A stretch of DNA of 64,000 bases from Streptomyces sp. S4.7 (GTDB lineage: Bacteria > Actinomycetota > Actinomycetes > Streptomycetales > Streptomycetaceae). A model generated the notes under the pieces. That model was given only the letters and a program-made list of their open reading frames with translations. It was not told the origin of the DNA and ran no database searches. Positions 26,508 through 35,194 of the stretch are shown here, one piece after another. The position numbers and the translations under genes are program-made. Location: assembly GCF_010384365.1 (NCBI RefSeq), contig NZ_CP048397.1, forward strand, positions 7,259,683-7,323,682. The letters run 5' to 3'. Numbering within the stretch: position 1 is the stretch's first letter; each line of letters starts with the position of its first letter.

Positions 26508-27122
26508 CTACGTAACCCTATGAGGTGAGGCCGCGCCAGTGGGCGCCGAGGTCTCCGCTCGCGGCCAGTGCTCCAGCAGGACATGGAGCGCTTCGACGGT
26601 CCGTTCCCAGGACGCCTGGACGTCACGGTCGGCCGCGAACCCGCCGTTGGCCTCCAGCGAGCTGAAGCCGTGGAAGGTGCTGCGCAGCAGCCGTACGGCA
26701 TCGGTCAGGTCCGGCTCCGCCAGGCCGTACGCCCGGAGCATCCCGTACGTCAGCTCGATGGTGCGCAGATACGCCGGGGGAGGGGGCGTCGGCACCGGGT
26801 CGATCCGCAGCTGGGTGGCCGTGTACAGGCCGGGGCGTTCCAGCGCGAACGCCCGGTAGGCGTCGGCGAACGCGACGAGCGAGTCCCTGCCGGCCCGGCC
26901 CGCCACCGCGGTGCCGACGCGCTCGGCGAACTCTTCCACGGCCACCAGCGCGATCCTCATCCGCAGGTCCGCCGCGTTCTTGAGGTGGGCGTAGAGGCTC
27001 GCGTCCTTCACGCCGAAGCGGCGGGCGAGCGCGGCCACCGTGAGGTTCTCGAAGCCCACCTCGTCCGCCAGCTCGGCCCCCGCCTCGGTCAGCCGCTCGA
27101 TCGTCAGTCCCGCACGCGCCAC
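26508..27122 (-). CDS. TetR family transcriptional regulator (TetR_C_33/WHG-type)
   Basis: 204 residues from a GTG at 27122 with GGAGG 8 bases upstream. The helix-turn-helix covers LTIERLTEAGAELADEVGFE and LTVAALARRFGVKDASLYAH. The C-terminal domain contains YRAFALERPGLYTATQLR and LLRSTFHGFSSLEANGGF, the pattern of the TetR group ending in a WHG-like domain. It is divergent from the FBP-domain gene across a perfect operator (27191-27207), and upstream of pgm on its own strand. Likely represses itself and the FBP gene. Confidence 0.9.
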   Translation of the reverse strand: MARAGLTIERLTEAGAELADEVGFENLTVAALARRFGVKDASLYAHLKNAADLRMRIALVAVEEFAERVGTAVAGRAGRDSLVAFADAYRAFALERPGLYTATQLRIDPVPTPPPPAYLRTIELTYGMLRAYGLAEPDLTDAVRLLRSTFHGFSSLEANGGFAADRDVQASWERTVEALHVLLEHWPRAETSAPTGAASPHRVT

Positions 27123-27190
27123 GGGCCCCACCTCCTGTGCCCGCCCTCGTTCGACATGGCCCCCAGCATACCTAAGAGAAATAATCGTTT

Positions 27191-27207
27191 GCCTAATATG
27201 ATTAGGC
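27191..27207. promoter_or_regulatory. Perfect TetR-type operator GCCTAAT-ATG-ATTAGGC
   Basis: A perfect 7-bp inverted repeat with a 3-base spacer, 18 bp upstream of the FBP-protein start and 69 bp upstream of the tetR start. The surrounding A/T-rich stretch (about 27175-27200) stands out from the high-GC background and probably also holds the promoters. Binding by the neighbouring TetR is inferred. Confidence 0.75.
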
Positions 27208-27225
27208 ACTGTTGGCTTCGGAACC

Positions 27226-27720
27226 ATGAAAGCCGTGACCGAGCAGGACATCCGTACGTCGTTCGTCAATTGCTCCAAGGGGGAGGCGGCGCGGCTTCCG
27301 CTCCCGCGCGACCTCGACCAGCGGCCCTGGGGCGACCTCGACTTCCTGGGCTGGCTCGACCTCTCGGCGCCCGACCGCGGCTATCTCGTCGCCGAAAGAG
27401 AAGGCGCGCTCATCGGTGTGACGCTGCGCTATCCCGCGCGACGCCGCGGTTATCTGCATCGCAGCATGTGCTCCCTCTGTCTGACCACCCACCCCGGCGG
27501 CGGCGTGTCGCTGATGACCGCGCGCAAGCGCGGCAAGGCGGGCCGAGAGGGGAATTCGGTCGGGCTCTACATGTGCACCGATCTCGCGTGCTCCCTCTAT
27601 CTGCGCGGAAAGAAAACCGCCGCGCCCGGCGGACGTATGGAGGAGAGCCTGACCGTGGAGCAGCAGATCGAGCGCACCCGGGCGAACCTGCACGCCTTTC
27701 TCGACCAGCTCGGTTCCTGA
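27226..27720 (+). CDS. FBP (FusB/elongation factor G-binding) C-terminal zinc-finger protein
   Basis: 164 residues. The C-terminal treble-clef zinc site has Cys82-x2-Cys85 (HRSMCSLCLTTHPGGG) and Cys117-x4-Cys122 (GLYMCTDLACSLYLRG). This is the FBP_C layout of proteins related to FusB, which bind EF-G and rescue it from fusidic-acid-stalled ribosomes. The N-terminal part (MKAVTEQDIRTSFVNCSKGE, LPRDLDQRPWGDLDFLGWLD) is typical of the actinobacterial branch. Under the control region shared with the TetR gene. A role in ribosome rescue or antibiotic tolerance is inferred from family. Confidence 0.9.
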   Translation: MKAVTEQDIRTSFVNCSKGEAARLPLPRDLDQRPWGDLDFLGWLDLSAPDRGYLVAEREGALIGVTLRYPARRRGYLHRSMCSLCLTTHPGGGVSLMTARKRGKAGREGNSVGLYMCTDLACSLYLRGKKTAAPGGRMEESLTVEQQIERTRANLHAFLDQLGS

Positions 27721-27824
27721 AGGGGGCGGTCCGCGCCGGAGGGATACGCTCGAACGCGTCCGGACGTCGAAAGCGCACCTCTCAGGGTGGACCGCGGCGT
27801 CGTACGCAGAGGAAGAAGCACCAC

Positions 27825-29165
27825 GTGACCACATCGACGCCCCGGGACGAGCCCTTCGACGTGGACCGCGCCCTTCAGGACGCCCTGGACCGCCTCACGA
27901 TCGTGGCCAACGCGTCCGAGGCGCTGTCCAGCACGCTCGACCTCGAACAGGGGCTGCGCCGGCTGTGCAGGGTGCTGGTCCCCTCCCTCGCCGACTGGTG
28001 CGCGATCGACCTGGTCGAGAGCGAGGGGCGGCTGCGCCGCGCCGTGGTGGAGCACCGCGAGCCCGACGTGCTGCCCTCCGGGTTCCTGGAGGCGCTGCTG
28101 CCGCCGGCCGAAGAATCCTCCCCGGCCCCGCTGGCGCGGGCCCTGCGGGGCGCCGGGCCCCTGCGTTTCGCGGACTTCCCCGCCCCGGACGAGGGCGCCG
28201 ACGCGCTGCACCGCGTCGAGCTGCGGACCTTCGAGCAGTTGGGCGCGCACCGCGCCGTACTGGTCCCGCTGCGCACCCGCCACCAGGTGCTCGGCGTACT
28301 GACCCTGGTGCGCACCGAAGCGGACGGGCTCGACGGTGACGACCGGCTGCCGCTGATCGAGGACCTGGCCCACCGCATCGCCATGGCCGTGGACAGCGCG
28401 CGCCTGCACGGTCAGGTCGCCCACACGGCCGAACGGCTCCAGCGTTCTCTGCTGCCCGACCTGCCCCACGGCGGCCCGCTGGAGATCGCGGCACGGTACA
28501 GCCCCGCGCGGGCGAGCGCGGAGGTCGGCGGCGACTGGTACGACGCGTTCCTGCTCCCCGACGGCGCCCTCAGCCTGATCATCGGCGACGTCACCGGCCA
28601 CGACCTCAGAGCCGCGGTCGCCATGAGCCAGATGCGCAACATGCTGCGGGGCATCGCCTGCGACCGCAAGGAACCGCCGGGCAAGATCCTCGCCAGGCTG
28701 GACGCCGCGAACGAGATCCTCTACCCGGGACAGACGCTCACCTGTCTGTACGGCCTGCTCGCCAAGCCCGAACGGGACAGCCCCTGGGTCTTCGAGTACG
28801 CCGTGGCCGGCCACCCCGCCCCGCTGCTGATCACCCGCGACGGCGACACCCGCTTCCTGGAGGGCGGCCGGAGCATACTGCTCGGCGTGCTGCCCGAGAC
28901 GATCCGCCCCGACGCCACCGAGCCCCTGCCGCCGGGCTCGACGGTCCTGCTCTACACCGACGGTCTGATCGAGCGCCGCAGCGAGACGTTCGACGACGGC
29001 ATGACACGGCTGCGCCGACACGCCGCCGCACTGGCCCGCGCCCCGCTGGAGTCCTTCTGCGACGAACTCGTCGTGGCTCTCGGTGACGCCGGTACGGACG
29101 ACATCGCGATGATCGCGGTACGCATCCCGCCCGGCATCGAGCCGTACACCGCCACCGCCGAATGA
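27825..29165 (+). CDS. GAF-domain PP2C/SpoIIE-type serine phosphatase
   Basis: 446 residues from a GTG with AGAGGAAG upstream. Residues ~15-195 form a GAF sensor (LTIVANASEALSSTLDLEQG; RAVLVPLRTRHQVLGVLTLV). Residues ~215-440 form a SpoIIE phosphatase with metal-binding Asp motifs EVGGDWYDAFLLPDG, SLIIGDVTGHDLRAAVAMSQ and DAGTDDIAMIAV. Such proteins dephosphorylate anti-sigma-factor antagonists in partner-switching stress systems; no partner is encoded nearby. A 105-bp gap separates it from the FBP gene. Confidence 0.93.
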   Translation: MTTSTPRDEPFDVDRALQDALDRLTIVANASEALSSTLDLEQGLRRLCRVLVPSLADWCAIDLVESEGRLRRAVVEHREPDVLPSGFLEALLPPAEESSPAPLARALRGAGPLRFADFPAPDEGADALHRVELRTFEQLGAHRAVLVPLRTRHQVLGVLTLVRTEADGLDGDDRLPLIEDLAHRIAMAVDSARLHGQVAHTAERLQRSLLPDLPHGGPLEIAARYSPARASAEVGGDWYDAFLLPDGALSLIIGDVTGHDLRAAVAMSQMRNMLRGIACDRKEPPGKILARLDAANEILYPGQTLTCLYGLLAKPERDSPWVFEYAVAGHPAPLLITRDGDTRFLEGGRSILLGVLPETIRPDATEPLPPGSTVLLYTDGLIERRSETFDDGMTRLRRHAAALARAPLESFCDELVVALGDAGTDDIAMIAVRIPPGIEPYTATAE

Positions 29166-29384
29166 GCGAAGGGCCTTCGGCCCGCCGAGGGATTTCCCCG
29201 GCGGATTCCTCCCGCGTTCCCTCCCGCGTTCTCGCCCCGATTCCCTCCGGAATTCGCACGGGGTTTTCCAGGGTTTCCCACCCCGGACCGGGACCGCGCG
29301 GCGAATGTTCCCGAGGACCGGCCGGGCCGGCCGCCCTACGATTGCCGGGAAAGCAGCTCCCTTCCACGCCAGAAGGTGCACCGC

Positions 29385-30134
29385 ATGACGAAACTCGGCC
29401 TCCCGGACGGAATCCAGGCCTGTCTCTTCGACCTCGACGGTGTCATCACCAAGACGGCGGTCGTCCACGCGGCCGCCTGGAAGGAGACATTCGACGAGTT
29501 CCTCCGGGAGCGCGGTGACGGGGAATTCCGCCCGTTCGACGCCGTCGCGGACTACAACCGGTACGTCGACGGCCTTCCCCGCGCCGACGGCGTACGCACC
29601 TTCCTCGCCTCGCGCGGCGTCGAACTGCCCGAAGGCTCGCCGGACGATCCGCCCGACCGGGCCACCGTCCAGGGCCTGGGCAACCGCAAGAACGACCGGC
29701 TGCTGAAGAGGATCAAGGCCGGCGGTGTCGACGCGTACGACGGTTCGCTGCGCTACATCGAGGCCGTCCGGGCGGGCGGGCTGCGTACCGCCGTGGTCTC
29801 CTCCAGCACCAACTGCCGCGACATCCTCCGGGCGATCGACGCCGAGGCCCTGTTCGACACCCGTGTGGACGGGATCGTCGCGGCGGAGCGCGGACTGCCC
29901 GGCAAACCCGACCCCGCGCCCTTCCTCGCGGCGGCGGGCGACCTCGGTGTCGAGGCGTCGGCCGCCGCCGTGTTCGAGGACGCGCTGGCGGGCATGGAGG
30001 CGGGCCGGGCCGGCCACTTCGGGTACGTCGTGGGCGTCGACCGGGTCGGCCAGGCCGACGCCCTGCGGTCACACGGCGCGGACACGGTGGTCACCGACCT
30101 GGCCGACCTCGCCGACCGGGAGCCGCGGGCATGA
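29385..30134 (+). CDS. Beta-phosphoglucomutase-family HAD hydrolase
   Basis: 249 residues. HAD motif I is LFDLDGVITKTAVVHAAAWK with nucleophile Asp16 and acid/base Asp18. Motif II is RTAVVSSSTNCRDIL, motif III is around GLPGKPDPAPF, and motif IV is AVFEDALAGMEAGRAG. The cap residues match beta-phosphoglucomutases. It converts beta-glucose-1-phosphate to glucose-6-phosphate, the product of the downstream GH65 phosphorylase. The ATG at 29385 has AGAAGG 8 bases upstream. It overlaps the GH65 start by 4 bases (ATGA). The 219-bp gap upstream shows a GGGCC-TTC-GGCCC hairpin after the phosphatase gene. Confidence 0.93.
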   Translation: MTKLGLPDGIQACLFDLDGVITKTAVVHAAAWKETFDEFLRERGDGEFRPFDAVADYNRYVDGLPRADGVRTFLASRGVELPEGSPDDPPDRATVQGLGNRKNDRLLKRIKAGGVDAYDGSLRYIEAVRAGGLRTAVVSSSTNCRDILRAIDAEALFDTRVDGIVAAERGLPGKPDPAPFLAAAGDLGVEASAAAVFEDALAGMEAGRAGHFGYVVGVDRVGQADALRSHGADTVVTDLADLADREPRA

Positions 30135-32485
30135 TCACCGACTCGATGTACGCGGTGGAGCCCTGGTCGCTCCGGGAGACGGAACTCGACCTCGACGTGC
30201 TCCCGCAGAGCGAGTCGGTCTTCGCCCTCTCCAACGGCCACATCGGCTGGCGCGGCAACCTGGACGAGGGCGAACCGCACGGTCTGCCCGGCTCCTACCT
30301 CAACGGCGTCCACGAACTGCACCCCCTGCCGTACGCCGAGGCCGGTTACGGCTACCCGGAGTCCGGCCAGACCGTCATCAACGTCACCAACGGCAAGATC
30401 ATCCGCCTGCTGGTCGACGACGAGCCCTTCGACCTGCGCTACGGGCACCTGCGCTCCCACGAGCGGGTGCTCGACCTGCGCACCGGTCTGCTGCACCGCA
30501 CCTGCGAGTGGACCTCCCCGGCGGGCAGCACCGTACGGGTGCGCTCCACCCGCCTCGTGTCCTTCACCCAGCGCGCGGTCGCCGCCGTCTCCTACCGGGT
30601 CGAGGCGGTCGACACCGAGGTGCGGATCGTGATCCAGTCCGAACTGGTGGCCAACGAGCAACTGCCCGGCGCGGCGGCCGATCCCCGCGCCGCCGTCGCG
30701 CTGGAGTCGCCGCTGGAGGCGGAGGAGACCTTCGCCTCCGGAAACCGGCTGCGGCTGGTGCACCGCACGCGCCGCAGCGGTCTGCGCGTCGGGGCGGCGG
30801 CCGACCACGCGGTGTCCGGACCCGAGCCGACCACGACCGAGTGCGAGTCCGACGACGACATCGCCCGGCTGACCGTCACCTCCGTCCTTGCCCCGGGCAA
30901 GAGCCTGCGCCTGGACAAGCTCGTGGCGTACGGCTGGTCCAGCACCCGGTCGCTGCCGGCCGTCGCCGACCAGGTGGACGCGGCCCTGGCAGGCGCCGCG
31001 AGCGTCGGCTGGGACGGCCTCGCCGGCGAACAGCGCGCCTACCTCGACGACTTCTGGCAGTGCGGCGACGTACAGGTGGACGGCGACGAGAAGATCCAGC
31101 AGGCCGTGCGCTTCGCCCTCTTCCACGTGCTCCAGGCCGGCGCCCGCGCCGAGCAACGGGGCATCCCCGCCAAGGGGTTGACCGGCTCCGGCTACGACGG
31201 GCACGCCTTCTGGGACACCGAGGCGTTCGTTCTGCCGCTGCTCACCTACACCTCACCGGACGCGGTGTCACAGGCGCTGCGCTGGCGCCAGAGCACCCTG
31301 CCGGCCGCACGCGAGCGCGCCGAGCAACTCGGCCTGAGCGGAGCCGCGTTTCCCTGGCGGACCATCGACGGCTCGGAGTGCTCGGCGTACTGGCCTGCCG
31401 GCGCCGCCGCCTTCCATGTGAACGCGGGGATCGCCGACGCGGCCCTGGGGTATCTGTCCGCCACGCACGACGAGGAGTTCGAGCGCGACTGCGCCGTCGA
31501 ACTGCTGGTGGAGACGGCGCGTCTGTGGAGATCGCTCGGACACCACGACCACCACGGCGCCTTCCACATCGACGGTGTGACCGGCCCCGACGAGTACAGC
31601 GCCGTCGCGGACGACAACACCTACACGAATCTGATGGCCCGGACGAATCTGACGGCGGCGGCGGACATCGTGGAGCGCAACGCCGATGTCGCGGCCCGGC
31701 TCGGCGTGGACGACGAGGAGAGCGCGGCCTGGCGCGACGCGGCCGACGCCATGAGCATCCCCTACAACAGCGAGCTGCGGGTCCATGAGCAGGACGCCGG
31801 ATTCACCCGGCACCAGGTGTGGGACTTCGAGAACACCCGGCCCGACCAGTACCCGCTCCTGCTTCACTTCCCGTACTTCGACATCTACCGCAAGCAGGTC
31901 GTCAAACAGGCCGACCTGGTCCTGGCGATGGTCAAGTGCAGCTCGTACTTCGACGCCGATCACAAGGCGCGCAACTTCGCCTACTACGAGCCCCTCACCG
32001 TCCGCGACTCCTCCCTGTCGGCCTGCTGTCAGGCGGTCATGGCGGTGGAGACGGGACATCTGCGCCTGGCCTACGACTATCTGACCGAGGCCGCGCTGAT
32101 GGACCTGGAGGATCTGGAGCACAACACCCGGGACGGTCTCCACATCGCCTCGCTCGCGGGCGCCTGGATGGTGCTGGTGGTCGGCTTCGGCGGGATGCGG
32201 CACGGCTGGAACAGGCTGGATTTCGCGCCGAGACTGCCGGAGGAGATCAGCCGGCTCGCGTTCACGATGCAGTTCCAGGGCCGCCACCTGAGGGTGGAGA
32301 TCACCCCGACCACCGCCACGTACACCCTCCCGACCGGTGACCCGCTGCGGATCCACCACTACGGCGACGCCCTGACCGTCCACGGCGGAGTCGCCGAGGC
32401 CCGCGCCATCCCCGCCGTCGTGGCCCCGCCCACCCCGGCCTATCCACCCGGGCGCCGGCCCAACGCGGCCCGGCCCCGCCCCTGA
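30131..32485 (+). CDS. Glycoside hydrolase family 65 disaccharide phosphorylase
   Basis: 784 residues, the usual length for GH65 trehalose, maltose or kojibiose phosphorylases. N-terminal beta-sandwich: SESVFALSNGHIGWRGNLDE, PGSYLNGVHELHPLPY. In the (alpha/alpha)6 barrel, the catalytic acid is Glu488 in GVTGPDEYSAVADDNTYTN and phosphate-binding residues follow around NFAYYEPLTVRDSSLSACCQ. It uses phosphate to split an alpha-linked disaccharide into beta-glucose-1-phosphate and glucose; the exact disaccharide cannot be read from the sequence. Translationally coupled to the beta-PGM gene upstream. Confidence 0.93.
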   Translation: MITDSMYAVEPWSLRETELDLDVLPQSESVFALSNGHIGWRGNLDEGEPHGLPGSYLNGVHELHPLPYAEAGYGYPESGQTVINVTNGKIIRLLVDDEPFDLRYGHLRSHERVLDLRTGLLHRTCEWTSPAGSTVRVRSTRLVSFTQRAVAAVSYRVEAVDTEVRIVIQSELVANEQLPGAAADPRAAVALESPLEAEETFASGNRLRLVHRTRRSGLRVGAAADHAVSGPEPTTTECESDDDIARLTVTSVLAPGKSLRLDKLVAYGWSSTRSLPAVADQVDAALAGAASVGWDGLAGEQRAYLDDFWQCGDVQVDGDEKIQQAVRFALFHVLQAGARAEQRGIPAKGLTGSGYDGHAFWDTEAFVLPLLTYTSPDAVSQALRWRQSTLPAARERAEQLGLSGAAFPWRTIDGSECSAYWPAGAAAFHVNAGIADAALGYLSATHDEEFERDCAVELLVETARLWRSLGHHDHHGAFHIDGVTGPDEYSAVADDNTYTNLMARTNLTAAADIVERNADVAARLGVDDEESAAWRDAADAMSIPYNSELRVHEQDAGFTRHQVWDFENTRPDQYPLLLHFPYFDIYRKQVVKQADLVLAMVKCSSYFDADHKARNFAYYEPLTVRDSSLSACCQAVMAVETGHLRLAYDYLTEAALMDLEDLEHNTRDGLHIASLAGAWMVLVVGFGGMRHGWNRLDFAPRLPEEISRLAFTMQFQGRHLRVEITPTTATYTLPTGDPLRIHHYGDALTVHGGVAEARAIPAVVAPPTPAYPPGRRPNAARPRP

Positions 32486-32489
32486 ACGC

Positions 32490-32981
32490 GTGGCGGCCGG
32501 AGCCGGCGCGGGTCGCGGAGGGCGGCCCGGCGGCGGGGGACGGGTGCGCCACGTCCGGGGGTACGGCGACGGCGGCGATCCCTTCGGCGGCGCCGAGGGC
32601 CCCGGCGGCATCGACTTCGAGGACCTCTTCGGCGGGATGTCCGGCGCCCGGGGAGCGCGGAGCCGGGTGCCGGGCGCCGACCAGGAGGCCGAACTGCCCC
32701 TCACCGTCGAGGAGGCGTACCGGGGAGGCCGCCGCGGCGTCACCCTCGGCGGGCCCGACGGGCAGCGGACGTACGACGTCGACATCCCGCGCGGTGTCAC
32801 CGAAGGGCAGCGGATCCGCCTCGCCGGACAGGGCGGCCGGGGCAGCGGTGAGGCACCCGCGGGCGACCTCTGTCTGAGGGTGCGACTCGCGCCCCACGAC
32901 ACCTTCCGGGTCCAGGGCCGCGACCTCTCCGTCCAACTGCCCCTCACCCCCTGGGAGGCCGCGCTCGGAGCGACCCTGGCG
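32490..32981 (+). pseudogene. DnaJ/CbpA-type co-chaperone fragment (J domain and C-terminus missing)
   Basis: Begins at a GTG four bases after the GH65 stop with a Gly-rich linker (GAGAGRGGRPGGGG). It then matches DnaJ C-terminal substrate domain I: IDFEDLFGGMSG, ELPLTVEEAYRGGRRGVTL, TYDVDIPRGVTEGQRIRLAG, then APHDTFRVQGRDLSVQLPLT and PWEAALGATL. There are no CxxCxGxG zinc repeats, so it is of CbpA type. The J domain before the linker is absent, and homology stops abruptly after GATL, where domain II should start. It is a fragment joined directly to a ClpB fragment in another frame; no functional co-chaperone is expected. Confidence 0.85.
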
Positions 32982-33261
32982 AGGCCGACGCCGCCCAGGC
33001 GCAGTGGGAAGCCGAACGCCAGGCCATCCGCCGCGTCCAGGACCTGCGCCAGGATCTCGAACAGGCCCGGCGCGAGGCGGCGGAGGCCGAGCGGAACTAC
33101 GACCTCGACCGGGCCGCCGAACTGCGCTACGGCAGGACCGTCGACCTGGAACGCCGGCTCACGGCCGAGGAGGAACAACTCGCCGTCAAGCAGGGCGAGT
33201 CGAGCCTGCTCCGGGAAATGGTCACGGAGGACGGATCGCCGAGATCGTGGCCGCCCGCCGC
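32982..33261 (+). pseudogene. ClpB middle-domain fragment
   Basis: From 32982 the frame reads EADAAQAQWEAERQAIRRVQ, then QDLEQARREAAEAERNYDLD, RAAELRYGRTVDLERRLTAE and GESSLLREMVTED. After a one-base slip comes IAEIVAA, where the intact protein continues into its second AAA+ domain. This is the coiled-coil M domain of the disaggregase ClpB. Neither AAA+ domain is present. It is out of frame with the DnaJ fragment and is overlapped antisense by the GDSL gene, so it is a relic. Confidence 0.87.
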
Positions 33262-33933
33262 CGGTGCGTCGATCGTCCGCGCCAGTGCCATGACCACCTC
33301 CGACGCCATCACCGCCTGACCCGACGTCGAGAAGTGGATACGGTCGGCGCTCAGCAGATCCGGCCGCGAGTTGAGCGGGTGGTCCCACATGTCGACGAGG
33401 ACCACGCCGTGCTCCACGGCCAGGGACTCGGTGACGGAGTTGAGCGTCCGCACCCGCTGGGCGAAGTCCGGGAACGCCGGCACGTCGAAGGCCCTGCCGA
33501 GGGTGAACGTCGTCAGCCGCGCCCCGGTCCCCGCCGCCCGCTCGAACACGCGCCGCGCCGTGCGTTCGATGACCTCGAAGTCGGGCTGCCGCCGGAACAA
33601 GTCGTTGGCTCCGCAGGAGATGTGCAGCAGGTCCGGGGCGAACGCGACGATCTCGTCCATCTGTTGGTCCAGCGTGTCGGAAGTGGTCGCTCCGATCGTG
33701 CCGGTGTTCAGATACGCCAGCTCCGGACAGACGCGACGCAGGGTGTCGGCGACCCGGCTGCCCCACGGCAGGCTCGCGTAGCCGGGGCTCGGGTCCCCGA
33801 TCCCGGCGGCCAGGCTGTCGCCGGCCACCGCGAACCGTCGCCAGGGGGCCCCGGTGAGAAGCCCCGCGGCGCGCGCGGGGGAGAGGCAGAGGGGATCGGT
33901 CTCCTCGGTGAGGATATTAGTGGCTGTCGTCAT
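33127..33933 (-). CDS. SGNH/GDSL-family hydrolase with aberrant C-terminus
   Basis: 268 residues. SGNH blocks are intact: FAVAGDSLAAGIGD (Ser nucleophile), HISCGANDLFRR (block III G-x-N-D) and SADRIHFSTSGQAV (D-x-x-H). It is probably an esterase/lipase or carbohydrate esterase without a signal peptide. After the last helix (VVMALARTIDAP) about 45 residues (GHDLGDPSSVTISRSRLD... to the stop at 33127) are read from the opposite strand of the clpB relic. The native stop therefore seems lost and replaced. The ATG at 33933 lies 12 bases after a palindrome (33945-33956) and has no clear ribosome site. Confidence 0.87.
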   Translation of the reverse strand: MTTATNILTEETDPLCLSPARAAGLLTGAPWRRFAVAGDSLAAGIGDPSPGYASLPWGSRVADTLRRVCPELAYLNTGTIGATTSDTLDQQMDEIVAFAPDLLHISCGANDLFRRQPDFEVIERTARRVFERAAGTGARLTTFTLGRAFDVPAFPDFAQRVRTLNSVTESLAVEHGVVLVDMWDHPLNSRPDLLSADRIHFSTSGQAVMASEVVMALARTIDAPAAGGHDLGDPSSVTISRSRLDSPCLTASCSSSAVSRRSRSTVLP

Positions 33934-33944
33934 GGCATAAAAGT

Positions 33945-33956
33945 ACGATCGATCGT
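33945..33956. promoter_or_regulatory. 12-bp perfect palindrome ACGATCGATCGT before the GDSL gene
   Basis: A perfect palindrome that extends imperfectly to GTACGATCGATCGTGC, ending 12 bases upstream of the GDSL start codon. Its closeness to the ATG suggests an operator overlapping the transcription start of a short-leader transcript. The regulator is not adjacent and binding is inferred. Confidence 0.45.
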
Positions 33957-34161
33957 GCGTGCATTGCAAGGAGTCGGGATTCCCGAACCGCCGGCGTGTC
34001 GCGAGCCGGGAGGTGGTCGGGGCGGAGGAACTCCCGCTATTGGTACGGACCTTGACGCGGTTCGCTGGTGTCCCTACGGTGACGAGTCGGCTCCAGTGTT
34101 CACAAGCTCGTCCCCTGTTCGCATAGGAGACCCCACGCCTCTCCGCAGGAAGGTGCTTGCG

Positions 34162-35118
34162 ATGCGCACCCGAAGGCTGTACCCCACCCTCCTCGCCGTC
34201 ACCACGACGGCCGGAGTGCTCTCCGTGGCCGCCGCCCCGGCCCATGCGGCGGTCATCGACGTGAAGACCGCCGCCGAACTGAAGGCGGCGCTCACCGCCG
34301 CACGCCCCGGCGACACGATCCAGCTCGCGGACGGCAGCTACACCGGAAACTTCAAGGCGCTGGTCGCCGGCACCGCCAACTCCCGTATCACGCTCACCGG
34401 TTCGGAGAAGGCCGTGCTCAACGCGGGCGGCGGGTACGTGCTGCACCTCAACGGGGCCTCGTACTGGACCGTCAAGGGCGTCACCCTCACCGGCGCCCAG
34501 AAGGGGATCATGGCGGACGCCGCCGACGGCGTCGTCATCGACTCCGTCGTCGTGCACGACCTGGACATGGAAGGCGTCCACTTCCGCAAGACCAGCCGCG
34601 ACGGAGTCATCAAGAACTCCCGGATCTACGACACCGGCAACGACGGCCGCGGCATGGGCGAAGGCGTGTACGTCGGCTCGGCCGGCGGCACCTCCGACAA
34701 GAGCGACAACACGCAGATCATCGGCAACACGATCGGCCCCGACGTCGGCGGCGAGGCCATCGACATCAAGGAGGGCACCACCGGAGCGAAGATCATCGGG
34801 AACACCTTCGACGGCCGGGGGCTGACCGGTGCCAACTTCGACGACTCCTGGGTCGATGTGAAGGGCAACAACACGCTCGTCGAGAACAACACCGGCAAGA
34901 ACACCACCAACAACGGCTTCGAGACCCACACCCAGCAGTCGGGCTGGGGCTGCGGCACCGTCTTCCGCGGCAACAGGTCCGACCTCACGGGCGCCACCGG
35001 CGACAAGCAGCTCGCCATCAACGTCACCGCCGACACCGCCGGCTGCCGGACCACGGTGCACTCCAACAACACCGTCACCGGCGGGCGCGGCCTGACGAAC
35101 ATCGCCGTCACACCCTGA
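34162..35118 (+). CDS. Secreted right-handed parallel beta-helix protein (pectate lyase-like)
   Basis: 318 residues with a signal peptide (MRTRRLYPTLLAVTTTAGVL, cleavage after AHA near residue 29). The mature protein starts IDVKTAAELKAALTAARPGD, a typical beta-helix cap. It continues with repeated coils such as TVKGVTLTGAQKGIMADAAD, GVVIDSVVVHDLDMEGVHFR and NTQIIGNTIGPDVGGEAIDI. Polysaccharide lyases and related glycanases use this fold; no specific lyase catalytic set could be confirmed. AGGAAGG precedes the ATG. A strong hairpin follows at 35125. Confidence 0.87.
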   Translation: MRTRRLYPTLLAVTTTAGVLSVAAAPAHAAVIDVKTAAELKAALTAARPGDTIQLADGSYTGNFKALVAGTANSRITLTGSEKAVLNAGGGYVLHLNGASYWTVKGVTLTGAQKGIMADAADGVVIDSVVVHDLDMEGVHFRKTSRDGVIKNSRIYDTGNDGRGMGEGVYVGSAGGTSDKSDNTQIIGNTIGPDVGGEAIDIKEGTTGAKIIGNTFDGRGLTGANFDDSWVDVKGNNTLVENNTGKNTTNNGFETHTQQSGWGCGTVFRGNRSDLTGATGDKQLAINVTADTAGCRTTVHSNNTVTGGRGLTNIAVTP

Positions 35119-35124
35119 CGACCG

Positions 35125-35184
35125 GGTTCGCCCCCGGTCGCCGAACGGGCTCGCCGGGCCCGCTTCGGCGACCGGGGGCGAACC
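35125..35184. terminator. 21-bp perfect stem, bidirectional terminator
   Basis: The 21-base arm at 35125-35145 (GGTTCGCCCCCGG...) is perfectly complementary to 35164-35184, with an 18-base loop that can itself pair (CGGGC with GCCCG). It lies between the convergent beta-helix gene (+) and the binding-lipoprotein gene (-), so it can end both transcripts. No U-run follows, as usual in streptomycetes. Confidence 0.85.
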
Positions 35185-35194
35185 GGCCACGGCC

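Noticed and set aside
27597..30017. 806-codon minus-strand open frame opposite the phosphatase and HAD genes
   Set aside because: Crosses two unrelated genes in antisense; composition typical of GC shadow.
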